64,000 nt of DNA from an uncultured Elusimicrobia bacterium (GCA_903879915.1 CAIRNJ010000077.1:1-64000), one strand, 5' to 3'. Shown: positions 1 through 11,926, counted from the first letter of the stretch. The notes: generated by a model not told the origin, from the letters alone. Made by a program: numbers and translations.

Positions 1-2271
<2,271 letters not shown>

Positions 2272-2289
2272 GCAACGGAGCAACCTAAA

Positions 2290-4800
2290 ATGGCAGACCA
2301 TAAAGATATCGCGAAGCTTACGGACAACATGTTCATCAACATCGTTGACCGCGACATCAGCGAGGAGATGCGCTCCTCCTACATAGACTATTCGATGAGC
2401 GTGATAGTGGGCCGGGCCCTGCCCGACGTGCGCGACGGCCTGAAACCCGTGCACCGCCGCGTGCTTTACACCATGGACGACATGGGCCTGCAGCACAACA
2501 AGCCCTTCAAGAAATCCGCCCGCATCGTCGGCGACGTGATGGGCAAGTACCACCCGCACGGCGACGCCTCCATCTACGATACCCTCGTCCGCATGGCCCA
2601 GCCGTTTTCCCTGCGCTACATGCTGGTGGACGGGCAGGGCAACTTCGGCTCGGTGGACGGCGACCCCGCGGCCGCCATGCGTTACACCGAGGCCCGCCTG
2701 TCCGGCATTGCCGGCGAGCTGCTGGCGGACATCGAGAAAGAGACCGTAAAGTTCGTGCCCAACTACGACGGCTCCATGACCGAGCCGTCGGTGCTGCCGG
2801 CAAAGCTTCCCAACCTGCTGATCAACGGCTCCTCCGGCATCGCCGTGGGCATGGCCACCAATATCCCCACGCATAACCTCTCCGAGGTGTGCGACGCGAC
2901 CATTGCGGTGATGGAGAACCCGAACATCGAGACCAAAGAGCTGATGAAGATCATCAAGGGTCCCGACTTCCCGACGGGCGGCATCATCCGCGGCCGCAAG
3001 GGCATCAAGGATTACTTCGAGACCGGCCGCGGCTCCATCAGCACGCAGGCCCGCGCCGAGATAGAGGAGATGAAGGGCAACCGCGAGTGCATCGTGGTGA
3101 CCGAGATCCCCTACCAGGTGAACAAGGCCACCCTGATCGAGACCATAGCTAACCTCGTCAAGGAAAAGAAGATCTCCGACATCTCCGACCTCCGCGACGA
3201 GTCGGACCGCCGCGGCATGCGCATAGTTATCGAAATTAAGCGCGATGGCAACGCCCAGGTGGTGCTGAACCAGCTCTACAAGCATACGCAGATGGAAGCC
3301 TCCTTCGGCGTCATAATGCTCGCCATCGTGGACGGCCGGCCCCGCGTGCTGCCCATCAAGGAAGTGATGCTGCAGTACGTGCGCCACCGCCGCCTGATGG
3401 TGGTGAACCGCACCAAGTACGACCTTAAGAAAGCCCTGGCCCGCGCCCACATCCTGGAAGGCTACCTGATAGCCCTGCAGAACATCGACGCGGTCGTGGA
3501 GATCATAAAGAAATCCAAGGACTCGCTGGAAGCCAAGATCAAGCTGATGACCAAGTTCGCGCTGAGCGACATCCAGGCCCAGGCCATCCTCGACATGCGC
3601 CTGCACCAGCTTACCCGCCTGGAAGTGGGCGCCATAGAGGAAGAGCACAAAGCCCTGATGAAGCTTATCGGCGAGCTGCGCGCCATCCTGGCCGACCCCA
3701 AGCGCGTGCTGCAGATCATCATCGACGAGCTCAAAGAGATGAAGGCCAAGTACGGCGACAAGCGCCAGACCGAGATAACCGGCGAAGCGGCCGAGCTCGA
3801 CATCGAGGACCTTATCCCCGAGGAAGACGTCATCATCACGATGTCCCACGGGGGCTACATCAAGCGCATCCCGGCCGACACCTACAAGGTGCAGGGCCGC
3901 GGCGGCAAGGGCATCATCGGCTCCGACGTGAAAGAAGAGGACTTCATCGAGAAGCTCTTCATCACCTCGAGCCACGCCACCATACTTATGTTCACCACGC
4001 GCGGCAAGGTGTACGCGCTGAAGGGCTACGAGATCCCCGAAGGCAACCGCACCTCGCGCGGCAAGGCTATCGTGAACCTGCTGCAGATCAAGGACGAGAC
4101 GGTGACCTCCGTGCTGGCCATCGAGTCTTTCGCCGAAGCCAAGGGCAAGGAGGCCTTCATAGTGATGTGCACCCGCAAGGGCAACATCAAAAAGACCCCC
4201 ATCTCGGACTTCGCCAATATCCGGCGCTCCGGCATCAACGCCATCGGCCTGGAGGACGGCGACATCCTGACCAGCGTGGGCCATACCGACGGGAGCTATG
4301 AGATAATCATCGGCACCAAAGAAGGCATGTCCATCCGCTTCAGCGAGTCCGACGTGCGCTCCATGGGCCGCAACGCCATGGGCGTGCGCGGCATCCGCCT
4401 GGACAAGACCGACACGGTCATTGGCATGGAAGTGGCCGAGGCCAAGACCAAGAAAACGCTGCTGACGGTCTGCGAGCTCGGCTTCGGCAAGCGCACCGAC
4501 CTGGACGAATACCGCCACCAGAACCGCGGCGGTTCGGGCGTGATCACCATCAAGGCCACCGAGCGCAACGGCGCCGTGGTGGGCATCTACCTGGTGGAGA
4601 ACAAGGACCACCTGATGGTGATGACCGAGAAGGGCAAGATCATACGCATGCCGTGCAAGACGCTGCGCGTGATCAGCCGCAACACCCAGGGCGTGCGCCT
4701 GGTGCGCATGGAGGAAGGCGACAAGATAGCCTCCGTGGAGCCCGTGGTGGACGACGAGATGGAAGGCGCGCCGCCCCTCCTGCCGGAAGAGAAGAAGTAA
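2290..4800 (+). CDS. gyrA: DNA gyrase subunit A
   Basis: DNA breakage-reunion subunit of gyrase, 836 aa. The winged-helix and tower core contains [17 protein letters not shown] and the catalytic tyrosine Y132 in AMRYTEARL. The C-terminal beta-pinwheel carries a GyrA box (QGRGGKG, near residue 536), which marks it as gyrase rather than ParC. The quinolone-determining stretch reads [10 protein letters not shown], so the position equivalent to E. coli Ser83 is Ala93, the arrangement also known from Mycobacterium tuberculosis. The acidic tail is short. It directly follows gyrB and is followed by a hairpin terminator. Confidence 0.98.
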   Translation: MADHKDIAKLTDNMFINIVDRDISEEMRSSYIDYSMSVIVGRALPDVRDGLKPVHRRVLYTMDDMGLQHNKPFKKSARIVGDVMGKYHPHGDASIYDTLVRMAQPFSLRYMLVDGQGNFGSVDGDPAAAMRYTEARLSGIAGELLADIEKETVKFVPNYDGSMTEPSVLPAKLPNLLINGSSGIAVGMATNIPTHNLSEVCDATIAVMENPNIETKELMKIIKGPDFPTGGIIRGRKGIKDYFETGRGSISTQARAEIEEMKGNRECIVVTEIPYQVNKATLIETIANLVKEKKISDISDLRDESDRRGMRIVIEIKRDGNAQVVLNQLYKHTQMEASFGVIMLAIVDGRPRVLPIKEVMLQYVRHRRLMVVNRTKYDLKKALARAHILEGYLIALQNIDAVVEIIKKSKDSLEAKIKLMTKFALSDIQAQAILDMRLHQLTRLEVGAIEEEHKALMKLIGELRAILADPKRVLQIIIDELKEMKAKYGDKRQTEITGEAAELDIEDLIPEEDVIITMSHGGYIKRIPADTYKVQGRGGKGIIGSDVKEEDFIEKLFITSSHATILMFTTRGKVYALKGYEIPEGNRTSRGKAIVNLLQIKDETVTSVLAIESFAEAKGKEAFIVMCTRKGNIKKTPISDFANIRRSGINAIGLEDGDILTSVGHTDGSYEIIIGTKEGMSIRFSESDVRSMGRNAMGVRGIRLDKTDTVIGMEVAEAKTKKTLLTVCELGFGKRTDLDEYRHQNRGGSGVITIKATERNGAVVGIYLVENKDHLMVMTEKGKIIRMPCKTLRVISRNTQGVRLVRMEEGDKIASVEPVVDDEMEGAPPLLPEEKK

Positions 4801-4812
4801 GCGGCACCATGT

Positions 4813-4859
4813 AAAAGAAGGCGGCCGGCGGAGAGCGTTCTCCCTGGCCGCCGTCTTTT
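4813..4859 (+). terminator. Terminator after gyrA
   Basis: The arm AAGAAGGCGGCC pairs with GGCCGCCGTCTT, with a smaller GAGA/TCTC hairpin nested inside, and the right arm runs into a short T-run. It lies 13 nt after the gyrA stop codon. Confidence 0.65.
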
Positions 4860-4915
4860 GCGGCGGGAACGTCAGGCCCGGGCGGGCGTTGAACGCCGGC
4901 GCGGGCCGCAGGCGT

Positions 4916-5065
4916 TCAGAAGACGGGATAGATAAGCGGAAAGAAAGGCGAGCCGCCCGCAAAAACTATTATCAGGCCGGTTATTAGCAGAACAAAAAGA
5001 ACGGGCAGCAGCCACCACTTCCTGCGCGCTTTTATAAAACCTATCAGGTCTTTTAAAAATTCCAT
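4916..5065 (-). CDS. Small DUF5989-like membrane protein
   Basis: A 49-residue protein starting MEFLKDLIGFIKARRKWW, with one hydrophobic segment (LLPVLFVLLITGLIIVFAGG) and the ending FPLIYPVF. This layout, a short amphipathic FLKxxxxFIKxRRKWW stretch followed by one membrane helix and a small tail, matches the DUF5989 family, whose function is unknown. A longer in-frame reading from a TTG at 5161 exists, but it would overlap the probable marC promoter and add a low-complexity basic stretch, so the internal ATG is preferred. It is transcribed divergently from marC. DUF5989 genes often sit beside carbamoyltransferase or SxtJ genes; none is seen here. Confidence 0.7.
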   Translation of the reverse strand: MEFLKDLIGFIKARRKWWLLPVLFVLLITGLIIVFAGGSPFFPLIYPVF

Positions 5066-5156
5066 GCTTATGGGCCGTTCCTTATCTGCGGCTGAACTGA
5101 ATTTTATCAAATCCTTAAGGGTAAACTTCGGCCGGCCGCCGCGGCGCAACCGCAAA

Positions 5157-5189
5157 TTCAACTCAGGGGGAGCAATGCTATAATATAAT
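5157..5189 (+). promoter_or_regulatory. Promoter of marC with near-leaderless transcript
   Basis: A TTCAAC hexamer at 5157-5162 and a perfect TATAAT at 5179-5184 are 16 nt apart; a second overlapping TATAAT lies at 5184-5189. The marC ATG is at 5198, so transcription from this site would leave almost no 5' leader, and no Shine-Dalgarno sequence precedes the ATG. Confidence 0.55.
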
Positions 5190-5197
5190 TTATATTT

Positions 5198-5797
5198 ATG
5201 GACCTGACACTGTTCGTTTCATCCGTTTTTACGCTGACGCTGGTCATGGACCCGCTGGGAAACATGCCGCCTTTCGTGACGGCCTTGAAAGGCGTGCCGG
5301 AGGCCCGCAGGCGCGCCGTGGTGACCAGGGAGCTTTTTATAGCGCTGGGTATAATGGTGTTCTTCCTGTTCTTCGGCAAATCCCTGATGACGTTCCTGGC
5401 GCTGGATATCGTCTCGCTGAGCGTAGGCGGCGGCATAGTGCTGTTCCTGATAGCCATACAGATGATCTTCCCCAACCCGCATTCCTCTTTCGCCGAGGGC
5501 CCCGGCGGCGAGCCGTTCATCGTGCCGCTGGCCATCCCGCTGGTGGCGGGGCCCTCCACGCTGACCACCATCCTTATTTTTTCCATGAAGGACGGCGGCG
5601 GCTGGGCCGGAACGCTGGCGGTGGTGATAGTTTCCTGGCTGATCAACGTGGCCGTCCTGGCCGGGCTGTCCGACCGGATCTCCCGCTTCATGGGGGCGCG
5701 CGGCCTGCTGGCCATGGAAAAACTGATGGGGATGATCCTGGTCACCATTTCGGTGCAGATGATAATGACCGGCCTGAAGAAGTTCCTGGCAGGCTGA
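5198..5797 (+). CDS. MarC-family integral membrane protein
   Basis: A 199-residue polytopic inner-membrane protein with about six hydrophobic segments, in the usual size range of the MarC/UPF0056 family. The first loop holds the family signature MDPLGNMPPF, and a second conserved loop reads PLAIPLVAGPSTLTT, the internal repeat typical of MarC. Despite the name, MarC proteins have no proven role in antibiotic resistance and their substrate is unknown. The next gene, proC, starts 7 nt after the stop codon with GAGGA as its ribosome site, so the two are probably co-transcribed. Confidence 0.88.
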   Translation: MDLTLFVSSVFTLTLVMDPLGNMPPFVTALKGVPEARRRAVVTRELFIALGIMVFFLFFGKSLMTFLALDIVSLSVGGGIVLFLIAIQMIFPNPHSSFAEGPGGEPFIVPLAIPLVAGPSTLTTILIFSMKDGGGWAGTLAVVIVSWLINVAVLAGLSDRISRFMGARGLLAMEKLMGMILVTISVQMIMTGLKKFLAG

Positions 5798-5804
5798 GGA
5801 AAAT

Positions 5805-6641
5805 ATGAAAAAGAACGGTACGAACCGGCGGAGCGCCGGAAAAATAGCCATTATAGGCGCCGGGAATATCGGCGCGGCCATCGCGCGCGGCCTGGCCGCT
5901 TCGGGGCGCTGCGCGCCGCAGGACATCATTCTCACCCGCCGCCGCGCCGAACTGCTGGAGGCGCTGCGCGCCGAGAAATTCAGCGTCAGCCACGATAACC
6001 GCGCGGCCGTAAAAGCGGCCGATATAGTGATCCTGGCGGTGGGCCCGCTGGAGGCCGAAGCCGCGGTGCGCGGGCTCCGCCCCGCGCTGGACGCGCGGCG
6101 GCATATAGTTATCTCCATAGTCTCCGGCGTGACCACGGCGCAGATAGCCGGCTGGATGAAGAAGAAAGTCAGCCTGGTCAGGGCCATGTCCAACACCGCC
6201 ATAGCCATCCGCGAAGCCATGACCTGCCTGTGCGCCGCGCCGGGCAACCGCGACGCGCTGGCCCGGGCGAAGGAGATCTTCGACGCGCTGGGCAAGACCG
6301 TCGTCATCAGCGAGGAGCTGATGCTTTCGGCCACCGCGCTGGCCGGCTGCGGCATAGCTTTTTTCCTGCGCGCCATACGCGCCGCCTCGCAGGGGGGCAC
6401 GCAGATAGGCTTTCATTCGGAAGAGGCGCTGCTGATGGCGGCGCAGACCGCGCGCGGCGCGGCCTCGCTGCTGCTGGGCCGCCAGGGCCACCCCGAAAGC
6501 GAGATCGACAAGGTCACCACCCCGCGCGGCTGCACCATAGAGGGGCTTAACGAGATGGAGCATCACGGCTTCAGCTCGGCCATGATAACCGGCATAGTGA
6601 CCTCCAACGAAAAAGCCGCGAAACTTTTCGCTAAAAAGTAA
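5805..6641 (+). CDS. proC: Pyrroline-5-carboxylate reductase
   Basis: Catalyses the last step of proline synthesis, NAD(P)H-dependent reduction of 1-pyrroline-5-carboxylate. The 278-residue length is normal. The N-terminal Rossmann fold shows IAIIGAGNIGAAIARGL near residue 14, and the C-terminal dimerisation domain carries ALAGCGIAFFLRAI and the end motif VTTPRGCTIEGL, which matches the family signature TSPGGTT-x-GL. The usual MPNTP motif is changed to MSNTA (in VRAMSNTAIAIREAMT). It lies in a plus-strand run with marC and, slightly downstream, prolyl-tRNA synthetase, so proline supply and charging are encoded close together. Confidence 0.92.
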   Translation: MKKNGTNRRSAGKIAIIGAGNIGAAIARGLAASGRCAPQDIILTRRRAELLEALRAEKFSVSHDNRAAVKAADIVILAVGPLEAEAAVRGLRPALDARRHIVISIVSGVTTAQIAGWMKKKVSLVRAMSNTAIAIREAMTCLCAAPGNRDALARAKEIFDALGKTVVISEELMLSATALAGCGIAFFLRAIRAASQGGTQIGFHSEEALLMAAQTARGAASLLLGRQGHPESEIDKVTTPRGCTIEGLNEMEHHGFSSAMITGIVTSNEKAAKLFAKK

Positions 6642-6665
6642 TTTAAGACGCACCGGGAGGAAAAA

Positions 6666-7226
6666 ATGAAAAAAATATCGCTGCTGCTGCTGCTCGCGCT
6701 GGCGCCGGGCCTGTTCGCCGGCGGAGGCAACCGGTCGCTCAAAGGCGTGGATATGCCCGAGAACCTGGCCTTCGAAGGCGCCTCGCTCTCCCTTAACGGC
6801 ATGGGCCTGCGCACGAAAGTGGTCTTTAAAGTATACGTGGCCGGCCTGTACCTGGAGAAAAGATCGGCCGACGGCATGGAAATAGCCGCGTCCGAACAGG
6901 TCAAGCGCATGGAGCTGGTGTTCCTGCGCAGCGTGGACGGCGCCACGGTGGCCGAAGCCATCACCGGCGGGTTCGACAAGAACGCCGGCCCCGCCCTGCC
7001 CGCCCTCAAGGCCCGCATAGAAAAGTTCTCCAAAATGATCCCCGACGTAAAAAAAGGGGACAGGCTGGTTTTTATCTACCGGCCCGGCTCCGGTCTGGAG
7101 GTACTGGCTGGCGGGAAAACCACCGGTAAGATAGAGGGAAAGGATTTTTCGGACACGCTGTTCAAGGTATGGCTGGGCGCGAGCCCCGCGGACAAGGCCC
7201 TCAAGGCCGGCCTGCTGGGCGCCTGA
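6666..7226 (+). CDS. Exported chalcone-isomerase-like protein
   Basis: A 186-residue protein with a signal peptide (MKKISLLLLLALAPGLFAGG). The mature part reads LSLNGMGLRTKVVFKVYVAGLYL and later FSKMIPDVKKGDRL, the pattern of the bacterial chalcone isomerase-like family (a beta-sheet fold that often binds fatty acids or lipids). No enzymatic activity is established for the bacterial periplasmic members. A GGAGG ribosome site precedes the ATG, and the gene lies between proC and proS on the same strand with gaps of 24 and 32 nt. Confidence 0.8.
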   Translation: MKKISLLLLLALAPGLFAGGGNRSLKGVDMPENLAFEGASLSLNGMGLRTKVVFKVYVAGLYLEKRSADGMEIAASEQVKRMELVFLRSVDGATVAEAITGGFDKNAGPALPALKARIEKFSKMIPDVKKGDRLVFIYRPGSGLEVLAGGKTTGKIEGKDFSDTLFKVWLGASPADKALKAGLLGA

Positions 7227-7258
7227 GCCGCGCGGACCTTTAAGCTACAGGAGTTAAT

Positions 7259-8815
7259 ATGAACAAACCCGGTGAAACCCAGAAGACGGAAGCTGCGGCC
7301 GTTACTACCCGCGCGCAGGACTACGCGCAGTGGTACCTGGACGTCATAAAGAAGGCCTGCCTGGCCGAGCATTCCTCGGTGCGCGGCTGCATGGTGATCC
7401 GCCCGCACGGCTACGCCATCTGGGAAAAGATGCAGCGCGAACTCGACGACAGGTTCAAGGCCACCGGGCACGAGAACGCCTACTTCCCTCTTTTTATCCC
7501 GCTTTCTTTCTTCTCGCGCGAGGAGAAACACGCGTCCGGCTTCGCCAAGGAATGCGCCGTGGTGACGCATCACCGGCTGAAATCCGTGGACGGCGAGATA
7601 GTGGTGGACCCGGAGTCGAAGCTTGAAGAGCCGCTCGTAGTGCGGCCCACCAGCGAGACCATCATCTGGGCGCAGTACAAGAACTGGATACAGAGCTACC
7701 GCGACCTCCCCCTGCTGATAAACCAGTGGGCCAACGTCGTGCGCTGGGAGATGCGCACCCGGCTGTTCCTGCGCACCGCCGAGTTCCTGTGGCAGGAAGG
7801 CCACACGGCGCACGCTACGGAGAAAGAGGCGCTTGAAGAGACCTGGCGCATGCTGGACGTTTACTCCGACTTCACCGAGAACGTGATGGCGGTCCCCGTT
7901 ATCAAGGGCCGCAAGACGGAAGGCGAACGGTTCGCCGGCGCGCTGGAAACGCTGTCCATCGAGGGCATGATGCAGGACGGCAAGGCCCTGCAGATGGGGA
8001 CCAGCCATTACCTGGGGCAGAACTTCGCCAAAGGCGCGGACGTGCAGTTCCAGAACAAAGAAGGCCAGCTGGAATACGTCTACGCCACCAGCTGGGGCGT
8101 GAGCACCCGGCTGATCGGCGCCCTCATCATGACGCATTCCGACGACGCCGGGCTGGTGCTGCCGCCGAAGCTCGCCCCGATACAGGTGGTGATAGTGCCC
8201 ATCTTCAAGAACGACGACGAGCAGGCCAGGACCGTGGCCGAAGCCGGCAAAGTGGCCGCCGAGCTCAAAACCCTGGGCGTGGCCGTGCGCGTGGATGCGC
8301 GCGACGGCATCATGCCCGGCGCCAAGTATTACGAATGGGAGGGCAAAGGCGTGCCGCTGCGCGTTGAGGTGGGCCCCAAGGACCTGGAAAAAGGCTCGCT
8401 GTGCATCGCCCGCAGGTTCGTGCCGGAGATAGCGGGGGAAACCCCCGACGCCCAGCGCCGCCGCCGCAAAGCCTTCCTGCCGCGGGCCGAGGCCATAGCC
8501 TCCATCCGCCCCACGCTGGAGGCCATGCAGAAAGAGCTGCTGGAGCGCGCCCGCGCCAACCGGGCGGCGCGCACGCGCGTGATAGACAAGCTGGAGGAGT
8601 TCGAGAAGTTCTTCAAGGGCGAGGGCGGCGGCTTCGCCTGGGTGCACTGGGCCGGCACCTCGGAGCAGGAAGAGGAAATGACCAAGCGCTTCGAGACCAG
8701 CATCCGCTGCGTCCCGTTCGAGGACCAGATCCCTCCTGAAGCGAAGGGCGAAGGCGTTTGCATCCTTACCGGCCAACCCTCGAAGCAGAGGGTGCTGATG
8801 GCCAAGTCGTATTAA
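7259..8815 (+). CDS. proS: Prolyl-tRNA synthetase, archaeal/eukaryotic-like type
   Basis: Class II aminoacyl-tRNA synthetase of 518 aa that charges tRNA-Pro in the cytoplasm. It lacks the bacterial editing insertion and has the short architecture of the ProS type 3 group: motif 2 reads [20 protein letters not shown], then an anticodon-binding domain and a C-terminal domain ending in the typical final tyrosine (VLMAKSY). In relatives the C-terminal domain binds zinc through four cysteines. Here only two cysteines remain in that stretch (IRCVPF and GVCILTG), so the zinc site seems lost. A CAGGAG ribosome site supports the start. Confidence 0.95.
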   Translation: MNKPGETQKTEAAAVTTRAQDYAQWYLDVIKKACLAEHSSVRGCMVIRPHGYAIWEKMQRELDDRFKATGHENAYFPLFIPLSFFSREEKHASGFAKECAVVTHHRLKSVDGEIVVDPESKLEEPLVVRPTSETIIWAQYKNWIQSYRDLPLLINQWANVVRWEMRTRLFLRTAEFLWQEGHTAHATEKEALEETWRMLDVYSDFTENVMAVPVIKGRKTEGERFAGALETLSIEGMMQDGKALQMGTSHYLGQNFAKGADVQFQNKEGQLEYVYATSWGVSTRLIGALIMTHSDDAGLVLPPKLAPIQVVIVPIFKNDDEQARTVAEAGKVAAELKTLGVAVRVDARDGIMPGAKYYEWEGKGVPLRVEVGPKDLEKGSLCIARRFVPEIAGETPDAQRRRRKAFLPRAEAIASIRPTLEAMQKELLERARANRAARTRVIDKLEEFEKFFKGEGGGFAWVHWAGTSEQEEEMTKRFETSIRCVPFEDQIPPEAKGEGVCILTGQPSKQRVLMAKSY

Positions 8816-8845
8816 GCCCGGAAAAGCCGCGCCGCCAAAGGCGGA

Positions 8846-9220
8846 CTAATGTCCGGTTTCCGGCAGGAACCCCGCTATAACGGAGAGCAGCTCGTTGCTG
8901 TCCACCGGTTTCTTCAATACGCGGACATTGGGCATCCCTGAAACCCAGGGGGTTATTTTTTCGGGCAGGCCCGTTACGAACACTACCGGGATCTTTTCCT
9001 TAATAAGGCCGCTGACAATATCCAACACCTGTCTCCCGCCGCCTGACGGCAACGCTACGTCCAGGAGAAGAAGGTCAGCCGGGGCTTCCTTGAACAGGAT
9101 GATGGCCGCCGTAGCTTCTGCCGCGGTCTCCACTTTATAGCCTGCTTTAGTGAGCAGCGCAGAGTAATACTCAAGAATATTGGTCTCGTCGTCCACCGCA
9201 AGTATTTTGAAAGGTTTCAT
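8846..9220 (-). CDS. Single-domain response regulator (CheY-like)
   Basis: A 124-residue protein consisting only of a receiver domain. The acidic pocket is seen in ILAVDDETN, the phospho-acceptor Asp in LLLLDVALP, the switch Thr in VFVTG and the conserved Lys in LKKPVD. No output domain is present, so it would act by protein-protein contact or as a phosphate shuttle. It begins with ATG behind a strong GGGGGGAG site. It converges on proS, and the nearest kinase gene is the hybrid kinase 2.7 kb away on the opposite strand; a functional link with it is only a guess. Confidence 0.9.
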   Translation of the reverse strand: MKPFKILAVDDETNILEYYSALLTKAGYKVETAAEATAAIILFKEAPADLLLLDVALPSGGGRQVLDIVSGLIKEKIPVVFVTGLPEKITPWVSGMPNVRVLKKPVDSNELLSVIAGFLPETGH

Positions 9221-9350
9221 TCTCCCCCCGGCCTTTTCGTCTGACCCGCAACATCGATTTTATTATACAACAAGATTCCCGCCCATGTTCAGCCGCAGCG
9301 GCGCGCGCTGTTGATAAATAGTCAAAAAGTCAAATACGTCCCCTGTAAAA

Positions 9351-9380
9351 CAGAACCGCCGGGTTTCCCCGGCGGTTCTG
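9351..9380 (-). terminator. Terminator of the HELGH metallopeptidase gene
   Basis: Perfect 13-bp stem CAGAACCGCCGGG / CCCGGCGGTTCTG with a 4-nt loop. On the minus strand it lies 20 nt past the stop codon and is followed by TTTTA. Confidence 0.8.
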
Positions 9381-9400
9381 TTCTGTGCGGCCGCTTTATC

Positions 9401-10375
9401 TCAGCGCGCGGGAGAGTATCCGGTCCAGGGGATATTGCCATCCAGCGCGGAGAAAGCCGGGGTCAGCAGTTCGTCCTCGCCGAAGCTCCGGGCGGCCGGC
9501 GGCAGCAGTTCGGCGGGGTTGGCCGGTTTGTACCAGCACAGCGGGCGGAAGCCGCTCAGGAAGCCGGCTGAGCGGGTGCAGGTGCCCGCGGCCACGTTGG
9601 TGTTGCTCAGCGGGGCCGAGACGGGCTGGGTGCACAGCGAGCCCGCCAGGTAAGTGTCCATGCGGCACTGGGTGGCGGGATGAGAGGTGAACATGGTGGT
9701 CACCACTTTGGGGTCGGGCGTGGCGAAGCTGGGGGCCACGGTGTCGTTGTGCAGGACCTGGAACAGGTAGGACACGGATTTGCCGGCCATGGCGGCCCTG
9801 ACGCAGATGGCCCGGTCCTCGGGCGCGGGGAAGTATTTTTCGCAGGACTTCTGCGCAACATCGTCGCTTTCCGACTTGTGGGTGAAGGCGACAGTTGCGG
9901 GATCGGCGAAGACCTGTCTGAGGCATTTGAGATTGGCGTAATAATCGGACTGGCCCTCGATGGAGGCCCAGCCGCCCCTGGGCGCGCCGCCGATGTGATG
10001 GCCCAACTCGTGGCAGAGCACCAGCGCGAAGCCGTCCATGGTGATGGTCTCGTGGCGGGCCAGGCCGCCGTACATGTTGACGATATATTTATTGCCGCTC
10101 TGTGAGGCGTTGGCGTTAACGGTGGCGTCGGTCCAGAGGCGGTTGATCTGCAATACCTTGCCCTGCGCTGCTACTACCGGTTTGTAGATCCGCTCCACGG
10201 TAGTGATAACTTCGTTGAACTGCGCCTCCAGGATGCCCTTGGCGTAGATGGAGTCTACCGGGATCTTAAGGTTGTTGGGGGGCAGGAAGCCCGGGCAGTC
10301 CGAGGCGGCGGCGGGGAGAACGGCAGCGCCCAGCAGCAGGGCGGAGAAGGCGGACAGCAGCAGGTTTCGTTTCAT
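9401..10375 (-). CDS. Secreted zinc metallopeptidase-like protein (HELGHH)
   Basis: A 324-residue exported protein starting MKRNLLLSAFSALLLGAAV, behind AAGGAAGG; an upstream in-frame ATG at 10420 lacks such a site. The mature protein has a gluzincin-type zinc motif LCHELGHHIGG followed about 15 residues later by EGQSDYYANLKCL, which could give the third ligand as in M48-like peptidases. It contains many cysteines, suggesting disulfides in the cell envelope or outside. I do not recognise the exact family; close relatives would probably be annotated as hypothetical. It is divergent from a secreted M28 peptidase gene with a 121-bp shared upstream region. Confidence 0.7.
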   Translation of the reverse strand: MKRNLLLSAFSALLLGAAVLPAAASDCPGFLPPNNLKIPVDSIYAKGILEAQFNEVITTVERIYKPVVAAQGKVLQINRLWTDATVNANASQSGNKYIVNMYGGLARHETITMDGFALVLCHELGHHIGGAPRGGWASIEGQSDYYANLKCLRQVFADPATVAFTHKSESDDVAQKSCEKYFPAPEDRAICVRAAMAGKSVSYLFQVLHNDTVAPSFATPDPKVVTTMFTSHPATQCRMDTYLAGSLCTQPVSAPLSNTNVAAGTCTRSAGFLSGFRPLCWYKPANPAELLPPAARSFGEDELLTPAFSALDGNIPWTGYSPAR

Positions 10376-10496
10376 CGGTTCCTTCCTTAATGGTTGATAT
10401 CGGTGAATGACAAAAGTCAATCTTTTAAGCTATTATAGCCTTAGAACGGCCGTTTTGGAAAGCAAAAAATTAACGCGCCGCAGTTACGGAGAATTT

Positions 10497-11777
10497 ATGC
10501 GTATTATTAACGGCTTGCTGGTTTCCCTGGTCGTGTCCGGAGTTGCCATGCCGGCTTTCGCCGGTTATAACCCCGGCTTCGACGGAGGCGTGAATGTAAA
10601 GCTGGCCATACAGGCGGCCATAGAAGCGGCCTCCTCCGCCGGCGGGCTTGTGCCGGCCGTGCCGGGGCGTTCGGACCTGGAACAGCCGGTGTGGGTAAGC
10701 GTGGAAAAGGGCGACGTGGCGGCCCTGGACGAGGCCCTTTTTAAAAGCGCGCCGCTGGCGCAGAACCAGCGCGTAGCCATATACAAGTTCGCTCCTTCCG
10801 AACTGGGCCGGCTGGCCGACGGGATGCACCGTGCCATGCGCCGCGCGCCGGGTTTCTTCGCCTACGACACGCTGGAGGCCGCGCTGGAGGACCTGAAGGC
10901 GCCGCCGGAGCCGCAGGCGCGGGCCTATTCCCTGGACCAGGGCGCCCGCGTCCAGGAACTGCTGCCTCTGGTGAAAGAAGGATCCATAGTTTCCGTCATT
11001 ACTTCGCTTTCTTCCTATAAGAACCGGTACTACCGCGGCGCCACCGGCGTGGACGCCTCCAAGTGGCTGCAGCAGCTCTGGGGCAGATACGCCGAGGGCC
11101 GGCCCGACATTTCAGTGGCGGCCTTCAAGCACGCCGCTTTCCAGCAGGAATCGGTGATACTTACCATGCGCGGCGCCGCCGAGCCGGAGAAAGTGATAGT
11201 GATAGGCGGCCACCTGGACTCCATAGCGGGCTCCGGGGATAACCCGGCCCCGGGCGCCGACGACAACGCCTCGGGCGTGGCCGTCACTAACGAGATAATA
11301 AAGGTCCTGATAGCGGGCGGCTACAGGCCCGCCAAAACCATCAAGTTCATGGCTTTCGCCGCAGAAGAGGCCGGGCTGCGCGGCTCAGGCGACGTGTCAG
11401 TGGCCTTCCAGAAGGAAGGCGTGAAGGTGGAGGGGATGCTCAACCTCGACATGACAAATTACAAGGGCTCGGAGAAGGACATCTACTTCGTCTCCGACAA
11501 TACCAGCGCGGACCAGAACGCTTTCCTGGGGAAACTCATCGATACTTACCTCGGCTACACCTGGGGCAGCTTCAAGTGCGGCTACGGCTGCTCGGACCAC
11601 GCCTCCTGGAGCAAGAAAGGCTACCCGGCCTCCACGCCTTTCGAGTCCACCTACGAGCAGTGCAACCCTTACATCCACAAGGCCGTCGACACCCTGGCGC
11701 AGACCGGCGGCAGGGCCGAGCACTCGCTGAAGTTCGCCCGGCTGGGCCTGGCCTACGCCGTGGAGCTGGCGAAATAG
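10497..11777 (+). CDS. Secreted M28-family aminopeptidase
   Basis: A 426-residue secreted zinc aminopeptidase. The start MRIINGLLVSLVVSGVAMPA is a signal peptide after TACGGAG; the frame extends further upstream but without a ribosome site. An N-terminal propeptide-like part is followed by the M28 domain with the two-zinc ligands in order: VIGGHLDS (His), GADDNASG (Asp), AFAAEEAGLRGS (catalytic Glu and ligand Glu), NLDMTNY (Asp) and CSDHASW (His). The CGYGCSDHASW disulfide loop matches the Vibrio/Aeromonas proteolytica leucine aminopeptidase. A strong terminator follows. It probably releases N-terminal residues from peptides outside the cell. Confidence 0.92.
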   Translation: MRIINGLLVSLVVSGVAMPAFAGYNPGFDGGVNVKLAIQAAIEAASSAGGLVPAVPGRSDLEQPVWVSVEKGDVAALDEALFKSAPLAQNQRVAIYKFAPSELGRLADGMHRAMRRAPGFFAYDTLEAALEDLKAPPEPQARAYSLDQGARVQELLPLVKEGSIVSVITSLSSYKNRYYRGATGVDASKWLQQLWGRYAEGRPDISVAAFKHAAFQQESVILTMRGAAEPEKVIVIGGHLDSIAGSGDNPAPGADDNASGVAVTNEIIKVLIAGGYRPAKTIKFMAFAAEEAGLRGSGDVSVAFQKEGVKVEGMLNLDMTNYKGSEKDIYFVSDNTSADQNAFLGKLIDTYLGYTWGSFKCGYGCSDHASWSKKGYPASTPFESTYEQCNPYIHKAVDTLAQTGGRAEHSLKFARLGLAYAVELAK

Positions 11778-11798
11778 ACCGGCGCGCCGGGCAACTGG

Positions 11799-11829
11799 AA
11801 CCGCCGGGAAAGCCCGGCGGTTTTGTTTT
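11799..11829 (+). terminator. Terminator of the M28 peptidase gene
   Basis: Stem CCGCCGGG / CCCGGCGG with the loop AAAG, flanked by AA on the left and followed by TTTTGTTTT. Confidence 0.85.
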
Positions 11830-11848
11830 GGCGGAGGGCGGGTTTTTG

Positions 11849-11854
11849 TATAAT
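11849..11854 (+). promoter_or_regulatory. -10 element upstream of the hybrid kinase operon
   Basis: Perfect TATAAT in the context GTTTTTGTATAATAAAC, 73 nt before the kinase ATG and just after the terminator of the preceding gene. No convincing -35 hexamer is seen. Confidence 0.45.
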
Positions 11855-11926
11855 AAACTTCCGGTCGACAGAACAATATGCGGCCGGTGCTGTAGGGCGC
11901 TATTTTAAACTGAAAGACAAAAGTAT

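Noticed and set aside
7049-7071. A 17-base match between the chalcone-isomerase-like gene and the arm of the hairpin at 48977 (GGGGACAGGCTG flanked by A)
   Set aside because: The match lies in well-explained coding sequence (KKGDRLVF), is A-rich and of a length that can occur by chance in 64 kb.
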